Assembly: GCA_032768795.1 (NCBI GenBank)
Contig: CP136491.1
Location: 1,116,001-1,180,000 of the forward strand
DNA from: Tremella fuciformis
Lineage: Eukaryota; Basidiomycota; Tremellomycetes; Tremellales; Tremellaceae
Length of the DNA stretch: 64,000 nucleotides
Direction: 5' to 3'
In this document: positions 33,726 to 42,742 of the stretch, in pieces
Layout of the letters: every line of letters begins with the position of its first letter
How positions within the stretch are numbered: the stretch's first letter is position 1
Notes under the pieces: model-generated
Databases searched by the model: none
Told to the model about the DNA's origin: nothing
What the model saw: only the letters and a program-made list of their open reading frames with translations
Program-made: the position numbers and the translations under genes

Positions 33726-36700
33726 CTATGTATGATCTACGGAAGCTGCTCTCAACACGTCCTTATACACAATGTTCACTGTTTCTCCCCGCTTCCCCCG
33801 CTCAGACTCCTCCAATAGCACCTTCAGCCCATTCTTGAAGCGTGCGCGTGACAGACCAACATATAATTGCCCATGTGTAAAGACTGGCTTTGGCAGATAG
33901 AGACCGATTGTTGCAAGTGACTGACCCTGGGCTTTATTGATTGTAAGAGCCAGCCCTATGCGAATGGGGAACTGAGTACGGCGAAGCGTGAACGGAAGAT
34001 TTGCCGATCGAGGGGAATCAAGCTTGATGCGGGGAATAAGGCACTCGTTTGTATGGTAGTCACCGCCAAGAATCCGACCACGTATGACGTTTGAGTGCAA
34101 CTCAGTCACATAGATCCGCGTGCCATTGCAAAGGCCAGCCGAAGGGTCGAGATTCCGTAATAGAAGTATTGTTGTTCCAACCTTGACGCGGGTCTTATGC
34201 AAAGGGAATCCACCAAAACTGATTGAATTGAGATATTCGATAGGCCACAGTTGTTGATTGCTCAGTCGTCCCCGGCCTGGCTGAGACCCATCGTTTTCCA
34301 CAATATAGTCGGCACTGAGATATGTACGTGACTCCCCAGGCAACTCGTCCAGTAAGCTGATATTGAGGCCGTCCACTTCCGCATTTGTCGGTGCCAGGAT
34401 AGCTCGATCCTTGAAGTACTCCATTGCCGTCTCATCGTCTCGATACCTGCCCAAGTTTGGATACACATGCTGGCGGAGATCGTCCACATTATTGACCAAC
34501 AGTTCTGGCGGGATATGCACCGTGTCCTTCTCCCTGCCATCACATTTCCCATCCCCAATTTCTAACAACCATTGAGCAAATGTCTCAGCTTCAGCAAATT
34601 CCCTCGGGCTCATTGATGCACTGCGTAATCGCATGTTGACTGTCAATCGAAGTCGGATGACGTCACTCCACAGTGAGGAGCTTGTGAGACAGGCATTTCG
34701 AATCTGTGCTTGCGAACCTTTCGGTACCACCGGAAGGCATTGTCGGAAATCTCCAGCAAACACCATAACCACTCCTCCAAAAGGTGCATCGAAGTTGCGC
34801 ACATCCCTAAGCATTCGGTCCACAGCTTCTGCCGCAAATCGATGTTGCATTGGAGCTTCATCCCAGACAATCAGGTTCGTTTTTCTGAACAATTCCGCCA
34901 GTGTTGACTGCTTAGACACACTGCATTTTGAATCACCATGAAGGTCAATCGGTATTTTGAAACGTGAGTGCGCTGCCATGTCAGTCAAATGCTTCAACAA
35001 TCTCAGTTTCATTCTCACCTGTACGGCCACCTTTGAGCAGGATTGCACAAATACCGGATGACCCAACCATGAGGACAATCTGTCCCTCTCCCCTTAGCAC
35101 TGCGGCTACCGTGTTCTCCACAAACGTCTTGCCGCAACCTCCTGGTCCGTCCAAGAAGAACAAAGTCGGTGTCTGCTGTCGTGCTGCCAAAAGGATGCTC
35201 TGAATGATAGCCTTCTGCTCGCCATTTGCACTCTCAAGATTTGTGCTTCCAACTCTTGCCAAATCGGTCCTATCGTACGATGTTTCTTCAAGGATCAAAC
35301 GTCCTTCGGCTGAGGTATCGAAACTGATCGTAGGTGTAGGCAAGCCAAAGTCGTCCAACTTCTTTCCCCTCTCGTCAAGGAGGTCCCGTAACATACACAG
35401 TGCCAGGGATTGCCTCTGTTCAGCACTTGGTCGATCACAATGATATCTGTCTCGTAGAACCGGAATGAGATCATCGCTCAATGCTTGCCAGTGATTTGCC
35501 CATAGTCGTGCCGGATCCGAAGGTTCACTCTCCATCAAGATAATCACAAACAACCGCCGCATTCCATTGCCTGATGCCATGAGTGATGCCTGCTCCAAGC
35601 ATGTCTCAAGATCGGAGTCGTCGTCAAGTAGTCCAAGGGCAATGCATGCTGCCCTGAATGTCGGATGCACAACCCCATCCACAGTTCGCAAGTGCTCAAA
35701 TGAGGTCGGGCATGCCACCTGGTAGAGAAGTAGTCGCAAATAATAACGCTCGCCAGCTTGAGGCCCGGCAAAGTATACTCGCCCAATGGTCCCACCTCGT
35801 CGTCGCAGCCCCCAGCGCCGATTCGTTTTGTTCCAAGTCAAATACTTCGGAGCTTCAGGGTAGACCACATCCCGCAGTATGTCGGGCCAGCGCTGACATG
35901 CGTTGAAGAAAGCCGTGAGTGTTGTGCCACGTGCCAAATTGCCCTGTGCCATCTGTGCCGCAATATCGTCCGTGGTATCAAACATCACCATTTGCTGATC
36001 AGGTAGATGTAACTGCAATCGTACCACAGGGGGGGAATGTCCATGCATTGGCATCGAAAGCAATCGCCATGCCGCTGCTGATCAGGCCCTACCAATAATA
36101 GCATCTCAGGACAACTTACCTTCAGAGGAGGCCACATAACGTGCATCTTCATAAGCCTCCACTTCATCAATGTCTGTTCCAACAGGACAGACCGCCACAT
36201 TTGCTCTATCATGACCCTTGTAGACATACTTAAAGAGGTACTTCACGGCTGTGATTGAAGTACAAACCTCAACATTGATATGGCACTCATAGCGTGCAGA
36301 CAGGTATGGGTTGTAGGGGACGACATCCCGATTGCTGAATGTCGTTCCTCCTTTCTCAAAGACTCGCCCATTATCGCTCCGTCGATACACCGGATATCCA
36401 TCTTTTTCAATTGAGGTCTCGGGCTGCCACGCTCGTGGATACTTCTTCGAACACTTTCCATCCTTGAGGCACTTTGGTCCACATGGCCCATGTACCATGC
36501 AGTTTGTGACAATCCGCCAAAGGGCCGGCTGTGTGTCTGGATCAGGCAACTCTGCGCATACAATTCTATCTATGTCGGCCGGTGTTTGTGGCTTGTCTGC
36601 TGGGTCCAAGCACAAAAGCATGTGACAGTGTGGCAGGCCTCGCTTTTGAAATTCGATAACCCAAATTTTGGAGACGACCTGTCACTCAATGTCCGCAAAT

Positions 36701-38131
36701 CCTATATTCTTATTGCTCACTCACTGTACCAAAGACTCCTTTTTTGAAAATTTCATTCTGTAATGCGCCTAACTTGAGTCGGAAGACTCGTGCAACAATA
36801 TCTGGTCGATCTTGAGCGGTCTGGCCCGTTTCCAAAGCGGATTGGATATCGTCCCACAGAGGATTGCAAGTCATCGTTATGAAGAGGTCGGGCTTTGTAG
36901 AATCGGCAACAATAGCCATTGCGTCTTGATATAAGGCATGCATCTGCCTGGGTGATCCGGCAAAGGTGGAAGGTAGGATCACCCGTTGTCCAATGTCTGT
37001 AGGGTGCATCCCGATGTCCACTGCATCCATCACGCCCGCATAAGAATCTGCTCGAAGTGTGTCTTGATTGTTCCGTATGAATCGCAACCGATTTGTCTCT
37101 GTTTGAGCCCAAAAGTCCACCAAGTACTCCTGAAACAATCGTCCGCAGTACAATATTGTATTGAAACAGGTCGCCCGCTTGAACATGTAATATGACGCAA
37201 ACTGGGCTTGGGAGACCCGTGTTGATCCAGCTCGGCCAGTACGCACCACTTGATCATCCCCATTATCATCACCGCCATCACCACCATCAATGCCATCGCC
37301 GCCGTCAAACTGCTCATTATTTTCGTTTGCTCCAGTGTTGTGTGCATCATTCGTGTTGTTTCCAGGAAGTGGTTGGCCTGCAAGAGGGATTCCAGGGTGC
37401 CAGCCAGGTTCACCGTAAGGGAACATGAGAGTGAAGTGGAGGGGCATGAAACTTGAATGCAGCTCAGACATGCGCTGCGGGATACCACTGCCTCGTAGGT
37501 GAACAATAATCTCTCGACCTGCCGACTGTTCATCTTCATTCCCCACATAAAGACAGGCCACCTCTTGCGCTGTCGGCCGATTGTATGTTCGAGGGTCACG
37601 GTTCTTTGGATCCAGCAGTGACAATGTGCGATCGATTATGGTGCCATTCACGTCGTTGTGCCGCTCCTTGAAAGTAGTGAAAGCGGCATAGTATGGGTTC
37701 TCTCGTCGAATCATTTGCTCCAATTTGACCAACATTGATGTTTCAATCCGCGCAAAATGATGCTGCTGCCGAATGGATGCTCGCTCCATGGGATCCTCTG
37801 CCGTGAAATACACCTGAGCAAACTTGGGTTGATCACCAATAGGTGGCAGAATCGACCCAAGCAGGTGATAGCAACGTCCTTTAATCTTATATGTGTACAC
37901 CCCCAACTGGCCGGCCACGGATTCGTCCTGCGTGCACCCAGTTGATGTAAACGCAAGGGCATTGTTATAGTTCCGCATGAATAAGCGTCGAGTCTTGCCC
38001 ACTTGTCTCGTCAGCTCAGCCAAAATGTAATCAGTCCTAACGTACCCCCACTTTGATCTGTTAAAAGTTCTCGTAGCTCCAATGGGGGATCTAATGGTTG
38101 AGGAAGAACCACCGCCCCATTTGTGCAGCAT
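33726..38131 (-). CDS. Helitron Rep-helicase (RepHel)
   Basis: Transposase with an HUH replication-initiator domain fused to a PIF1-type SF1B helicase. The 5' end lies upstream of the ATG at 38131: minus-strand sequence up to about 38430 reads EQPEQNRRQTAQQMRRDRE and QCVKCGALHWKDERS (a CxxC zinc motif found at Helitron Rep N-termini), so the true start is probably near 38425. Rep motifs: RGLPHCHMLL (HxH, near 36640) and KYLFKYVYKGHDR (two-Tyr, near 36240). Helicase: GPGGCGKTF Walker A (about 35120), VWDEAPM (about 34870), AGDFRQCLPVV, LTINKAQGQSLATIGLYL and YVGLSRAR. Three short introns are supported by restored motifs: 36679-36724 (46 bases, gives TVVSKIWVIEF), about 36065-36107 (gives SSEAAWRLLSMPMHGHSPPV) and about 34985-35025 (gives GGRTAHSRFKIP). 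No stops or frameshifts seen inside. An acidic DGGDGIDGGDGGDDNGDD insert lies in the Rep part. Confidence 0.9.
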
Positions 38132-38711
38132 TGAGAGAATCTGGGGGAGGCCACCGTAGAATGCTCTCCCCCTGGTGCTCGTCCAACCGAGCGCTCATCT
38201 TTCCAGTGCAATGCACCACATTTGACGCATTGAATGTCACAACTCCCAAGGCTATGGGGTGTCCATGACGTACTGTATGGCTGTAGTGCCTTCTTCGGGA
38301 CTCTTCAGTTGTCAGCAGTGAAATCTAGACGTGCTATTGTCAACCCACACGTGCCCTTCTCTGTCTCTTCTCATTTGTTGCGCTGTTTGCCGCCTATTTT
38401 GTTCGGGTTGTTCCATTGCAATGGGGAGTCCGATAGGACTGTGAATAACGGGGAAATCCAACGTAAACTGCAATTGATAGGCCAAGATTTGTGTAAGGGG
38501 GACTTTTTCAGTCCGGCACTCCCTTACATAGGTGGCAGGGAGGTCCCTGTGCCAAAACATGTATCTTAAAAAAACAGTACAACGAAAAATGGGACAAAAA
38601 CGAAAAAAAAATGGTTTTCCCAGCCAAAATGGGATTTTTGGGGGATTTTGGCCGACGAATCGTCCGGTTCAAAATAGGTGTTTTTGGCAGTTTTGCTCTC
38701 GGGGCTCAAAA

Positions 38712-39650
38712 GACGTAGCCCCGGTCGACCCGATTTCGGGACTGGTCTCGGGACTTGTGTCGGGTCAACGGTCGGCCGGGAAAACGGCTCGAAAGTTCCG
38801 AGACCCGACGATTTTTGAGCGACCGAGCCTCCCCGAGCCGTCCCGAGCCGAGACGGTGATGTGCTGGGGGCTCTGGTCGGAAAACGTTTTCGGCTGAGGA
38901 CGTAGCCCCGGTCGACCCGAGCCCGGGACTGGTCTCGAGACTCGTGTCGGGTCAACGGTCGGCCGGGAAAACGGCTCGAAAGTTCCGAGACCCGACGATT
39001 TTTGAGCGACCGAGCCTCCCCGAGCCGTCCCGAGCCGAGACGGTGACGTGCTGGGGGCTCTGGTCGGAAAACGTTTTCGGCCGAGGACGTAGCCCCGGTC
39101 GACCCGAGCCCGGGACTGGTCTCGAGACTCGTGTCGGGTCAACGGTCGGCCGGGGAAAACGGCTCGAAAGTTCCGAGACCCAACGATTTTTGAGCGACCG
39201 AGCCTCCCCGAGCCGTCCCGAGCCGAGACGGTGACGTGCTGGGGGCTCTGGTCGGAAAACGTTTTCGGCCGAGGACGTAGCCCCGGTCGACCCGAGCTCG
39301 GGACTGGTCTCGAGACTCGTGTCGGGTCAACGGTCGGGCGGGAAAACGGCTCGGAAGTTCCGAGACCCGACGATTTTTGAGCGACCGAGCCTCCCCGAGC
39401 CGTCCCGAGCCGAGACGGTGACGTGCTGGGGGCTCTGGTCCAAAAACGTTTTCGGCCGAGGACGTAGCCCCGGTCGACCCGAGCCCGGGACTGGTCTCGA
39501 GACTCGTGTCGGGTCAACGGTCGGCCAGGAAAACGGCTCGAAAGTTCCGAGACCCGACGATTTTCGAGCAGTCTATGTGCTGGGGGCTCTGCGTCGTTGG
39601 CTCGGGGAGCGGCGGAGACTTGAGATTTGGGTGCGGGTGGTGACGTGCTG
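38712..39650. repeat. 187-base tandem repeat (about 4.5 to 5 copies) inside the Helitron
   Basis: The marker GACGTAGCCCCGGTCGACCC starts at 38712, 38899, 39086, 39274 and 39461, so the period is 187-188 bases. Units are GC-rich and highly similar; each includes CCGAGACCCGACGATTTTT and GACGTGCTGGGGGCTCTGGT. The last copy breaks off near 39565, with a partial echo of GTGCTGGGGGCTCTG to about 39660. The repeat creates long spurious open frames on both strands. It lies between the Helitron 5' end and the Rep gene. Confidence 0.93.
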
Positions 39651-39787
39651 GGGGCTCTGCTCGGAAATGACCGGTCGGCCGAGAGACGTCTTGGGTCGGA
39701 TCCGGTCGTAAGGGTAATCTCATTAGGAAAGCAGTGTAAGTGAGCCGTTTGGGTGGGCTAATGTGATTAGTGAAGCCGGCTCAGATG

Positions 39788-39881
39788 CCACGTGGTTGCC
39801 ACATGGTTTGTCTATCGTGTTCTTTTATTATAGTAGATAATAAAAGAACACGATGAGATAAACCATGTGGCAACCATGTGG
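39788..39881. repeat. Near-perfect inverted repeat from head-to-head Helitron 5' ends
   Basis: The left arm CCACGTGGTTGCCACATGG begins at 39788 and pairs with the right arm ending at 39881, over about 44 bases with few mismatches and a short centre at about 39832-39838. It looks like a miniature inverted-repeat element, but each arm is the 5' end of a different Helitron pointing outward, so nesting explains it. Confidence 0.85.
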
Positions 39882-40112
39882 CTTTTCCTAATCCGATTAG
39901 CTTAATGAGGGGGTCTTCATTAGGTCCCTTCCCTAATGCTATTACCTTTGACAGCCCAATCCGAGCCTTTCCAACCGCTCCGACTACACCCGAATCCCGC
40001 ACCGTATAATAGAATACGATGAGACAAACCACGTGGCTCATGATATGAACCATGTAGCCGGAGGGCAAAGCCCGAAGGGGAAGTGCACGGGTGGGCTTTC
40101 ATTGCCTGAAGC

Positions 40113-40137
40113 CGCAAGTCTTGCGTGCAGACACTAG
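40113..40137 (+). repeat. Inner Helitron 3'-terminus-like hairpin and CTAG
   Basis: The palindrome CGCAAG-T-CTTGCG (40113-40125) is followed by TGCAGACACTAG (40126-40137), differing by one base from the autonomous element's tail TGCAGACTCTAG. The next base is G rather than T, so it is not at an intact insertion junction. It sits directly before the second terminus at 40142-40170. Confidence 0.75.
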
Positions 40138-40170
40138 GGTTCCCGTGAATTTCACGGGTCAAGACACTAG

Positions 40171-41722
40171 TCCGTTCAGTAAAGTAATCGGTGCAGACAA
40201 ACCATGTGGTTCTCACGTGCTAAATTAAACGACCCTTGAGCTCTCAGCCTGTAGAAATGCCCCCCCTTTATGAATGACTCTCATTGAGAAGCGCTTTCAT
40301 GCATAGCCTGTGACGGTAGATGCATGAGCCAGCATGCTTACCACCCCCATAAATGGGTCAATTAGCATGTGGTGCTCAAATCGCAGCTACCTAGCTCAAG
40401 GACTACCCACAGCTTGCCTAGCTTACAATAGCTAGAAACAAACGCATAGAGTGTCCCATTGGCAATGCCTATGTGATCACCAGCGCACGCCTACGACCTT
40501 CGTCCCAGCCCAGCACGCCTCTCAGACACGTGAGCCTATCGTCGACCCTCAAGTAGCTTTGACGAGCCTCGAGTAGCCTCGACGACTCTAGAGCTTGAGC
40601 CTCGTCAATGGTGTTTCAAGGTGAAAGCCCGAGGCGGTGCAGAGGAGGGCACGGGTGACATATATACAAGTCCTCACCCGTAGACCGTCCTTAGCACCGT
40701 GGTATCGAGTCCCATGGATAGAAAGTAACGGCGCAGCCGTGTCGTTGTCACGAGAGGCTGTAGGACACACCTTCTCATGGAGGACAGAGATAGATCGACA
40801 GAGAGCACGTGTGAGAGGGTCTATCAGTCGACGACCGGCCTGGCCCCGTGACAACTGTCCAGCCAATATGTCACGGGCCTGTCCCCACCAGACCTTGAGT
40901 ATACAAATGGAGACAGGGGCGAATAAGACGGTTCAGGATTGGGACTTACCAAGAAAGGATAGGTCTGGAAGTGATTGGTGTGTGGACGGCAAGTAGTAGC
41001 TTGGAAGGATCCGGCAAGCTACTGGTGGTGACGGAGGTGAGAGGTCTGTGGTGACGTGACAAGAGACTGGTAGCAGCAAGAGGGTGCAAGACAAAACTAC
41101 AAGTCACACTGGAAGGAGTGTGAGAGCTACAAGGTGAGGCGAGCTACCAGACTAAAGATATTTTGATCCTTGGAGAGAAAGGTTCCTCACGGGAAACAGA
41201 GGGGGTATATATCCCTTGCGCTCGGGTGACATTCTCCTGTCCATCTCCCATCCACCCCTATCGTTACGAGGCTAGGTTGGAAAAGGTGCTTCAATAAAGA
41301 CTGTGTCAGTGATAGATTGACATGGTCAAGCGAGGAATTGAGCTAATCAAACGGTGTCCTGACTATGTCGTTCAATGGGCCGACGCTATCAATCGATGAG
41401 ACAATGTGGTATATCGGCTGCGTCGGGTAATTGGCTGGCTGGGGATCTCATCAGAGTAAGATCTCTTCTTCATAGGAGCTGTGCCCCTGTCGCTCTAAGC
41501 AGCTTGGTGGGTCATGACAGTATACCACTGCACCAAAAGGGTCACAATAACCCCAAGTCTGCCCGAGACTAGGCTTGCAAGGTGGCAGACGCAACAAAGG
41601 GCATGTCACAGTCTTTCTGCATCAGTGGAGCAAGCGCGTGAAGTGTTGTTGATGAGGATAGAAATGGGCAAAATTCTTTTACGTGTCAGGCTTAAATGGG
41701 GGGAAAGGGCGATAGATTTTGT
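40171..41722. other. Repeat-derived region without a recognised gene
   Basis: Another copy of the Helitron subterminal motif ACAAACCATGTGG lies near 40197. Three imperfect 20-base units (GACGAGCCTCGAGTAGCCTC and variants) lie at about 40540-40600. A TATATATCCC at about 41206 and an AATAAA at about 41294 are spaced like the promoter and poly(A) signal of a solo LTR, but no terminal TG...CA pair or target duplication was found. No coding frame with a known domain. Confidence 0.4.
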
Positions 41723-41752
41723 AGCGCCGCTACGCGGCGCTTGACCTGCTAG
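41723..41752 (+). mobile_element. Third Helitron 3' terminus (different hairpin)
   Basis: Perfect hairpin AGCGCCGC-TAC-GCGGCGCT (41723-41741), then an 11-base tail TGACCTGCTAG, then T at 41753. This fits the Helitron 3' rule (hairpin about 11 bases before CTAG, host T after). The stem sequence differs from the other two, so it is another family or subfamily. The 5' end is not identified; A^TCTCTTCTTCATAGG near 41460 is one candidate. Confidence 0.6.
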
Positions 41753-41877
41753 TTACATTTACTTACCTAGTTTGCTTCGACGTCGGAGGACCTCCATTGT
41801 ATGTTCGTTTTGGCGAGTCGTGGCGAGTCGTGAGACACATGTGGCCGCAGCGAGGCGAGAACCGACAGAGCTTCCTC

Positions 41878-42423
41878 ATGTCGCCATCGCCTGCGCTGCT
41901 CACATCGCTGCGCGTGTCGAAGCACTACATTCCGGCTCACGGCGGGTTTCCCAACACGTCTCTTCATCCTCATCGCCCTCTCCTGATATACCACAACTGT
42001 CTCCCATCATTCTCAGCATCGAACATTGAGTCGCACTTGACAACAGTGGGAGTTGTCGAGCCACAATGGCGGTATCCGATGTACCGTCAACATCACTACC
42101 ACTCGACCACGAACGAAGTCTTGGCAGTCTATAACGGCAGTGCGACCCTGTGCTTCGGCGGCACCGCGAACCCAGGCAAAGTCGTGGCCGATGTGAAGCA
42201 GGGGGATGTGATGATCCTCCCTGCTGGGGTCGCCCACGCGATGTTAGAGGATCACGGCGGCTTTCAGATGGTGGGGAGTTATCCTGTTGGCTCGGAAGAC
42301 TGGGATCATTGTGTGGGCAAGGAAGGCAAAGCGGCAGAGGAGCGGATCAAGGCTGTAACGTGGTTCGACAGAGATCCGGTCTATGGACTCGAGGGTCCAG
42401 TTCTGAGCGTGGGGAATGAGTAG
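41878..42423 (+). CDS. YjlB-like cupin protein
   Basis: Small single-domain cupin of the family known in bacteria as YjlB, biochemical role unknown. Start chosen at ATG 41878 (MSPSPALLTSLRVSKHYIPA); the upstream frame is open but has no ATG. Family blocks: PLLIYHNCLPSF, QWRYPMYRQHHYHSTTNEVL with the metal-site His pair, GSATLCFGG, GDVMILPAGVAHAML with the second metal-binding His, and the end motif DPVYGLEGP. Single exon and about 180 aa, the usual family length. Only about 125 bases separate it from a Helitron terminus, so its promoter may include transposon-derived sequence. The family is patchy in fungi and common in bacteria; old horizontal transfer is possible but not shown here. Confidence 0.85.
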   Translation: MSPSPALLTSLRVSKHYIPAHGGFPNTSLHPHRPLLIYHNCLPSFSASNIESHLTTVGVVEPQWRYPMYRQHHYHSTTNEVLAVYNGSATLCFGGTANPGKVVADVKQGDVMILPAGVAHAMLEDHGGFQMVGSYPVGSEDWDHCVGKEGKAAEERIKAVTWFDRDPVYGLEGPVLSVGNE

Positions 42424-42742
42424 CATCCGCCTGAAGCGCTCCTGACGGGCCTCGAGCGAGACAGGAAGGTCTTTCGAGACCACGCAGCTAGCTGTCTCGG
42501 ACTGTATGTACGTTGTATGTGCTGCTTATTGCTTGGGCACGCCAGATGCGTTTTTCCCAGCCGTGTTGTCGTGCATGGCATGGCCCTCCTAGACAGCTCG
42601 CATCGCCCATTGCTGCTAGGTGGCCGTCGGACGGGCCGGTTCGGCGTGACTTTCAGCATCGCCGGTTCATGAGCTTCGCCTGAACTCTCTTGCTTTCATC
42701 CTTCATTCAGTGGCCTGATGGGCCGCCCAATTCATCTCATAC
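42424..42742. promoter_or_regulatory. Upstream region of the TUL1 gene
   Basis: About 320 bases between the cupin stop and the TUL1 start on the same strand. No TATA box or clear motif. Confidence 0.35.

Larger units (their letters stand above)
33540..39837 (-). mobile_element. Autonomous Helitron, apparently intact, 6.3 kb
   Basis: Rolling-circle DNA transposon. On the minus strand the 5' end is TCTACTATAATAAAAG (39837 leftward), preceded by A (39838). The 3' end is the palindrome CCCGTGAATTTCACGGG, then TGCAGACTCTAG, ending at 33540 and followed by T (33539). This is the canonical A^T insertion with TC...CTAG ends and no target duplication. It encodes a full Rep-helicase and carries a 187-base minisatellite between its 5' end and the gene. 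The ends match those of the smaller element it has inserted into, so both belong to one family and the larger could mobilise the smaller. Confidence 0.88.
33533..40170 (+). mobile_element. Non-autonomous Helitron (340 bases) split by the nested autonomous Helitron
   Basis: The element has its first 7 bases, TCTACTA, at 33533-33539 (preceded by A) and resumes at 39838 with TAATAAAAGAACACG. Joined, these reproduce the 5' end of the autonomous element exactly over the first 22 bases. It continues to a 3' end at 40170: hairpin CCCGTGAATTTCACGGG (40142-40158), then a 12-base tail ending CTAG, then host T at 40171. Internal sequence (about 333 bases) has no coding frame. It contains a second 5'-like segment near 40010 (TATAATAGAATACGATGAGA) and an earlier 3'-like hairpin and CTAG at 40113-40137, so it looks like a composite. 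The inserted element occupies 33540-39837. Confidence 0.8.

Noticed and set aside
38765..39517. 250-codon minus-strand open frame and similar plus-strand frames
   Set aside because: Produced by the 187-base tandem repeat; the protein is a repeat of the same Arg/Pro-rich segment and has no start or domain of its own.
39788..39881. Miniature inverted-repeat transposable element
   Set aside because: The two arms are the 5' ends of two Helitrons pointing away from each other. Nesting explains the palindrome fully, and there is no target duplication.
33539..40171. A single Helitron2/Helentron-type element with terminal inverted repeats
   Set aside because: The left and right hairpin-CTAG ends are inverted relative to each other, which first suggested this. 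The internal 5' end at 39837 and the exact rejoining of TCTACTA with TAATAAAAG show two nested canonical elements instead.
41878..42423. Cupin gene as cargo captured by a Helitron
   Set aside because: It lies outside the nearest 3' terminus (41752), on the host side, with no Helitron end found beyond it. Proximity alone does not show capture.
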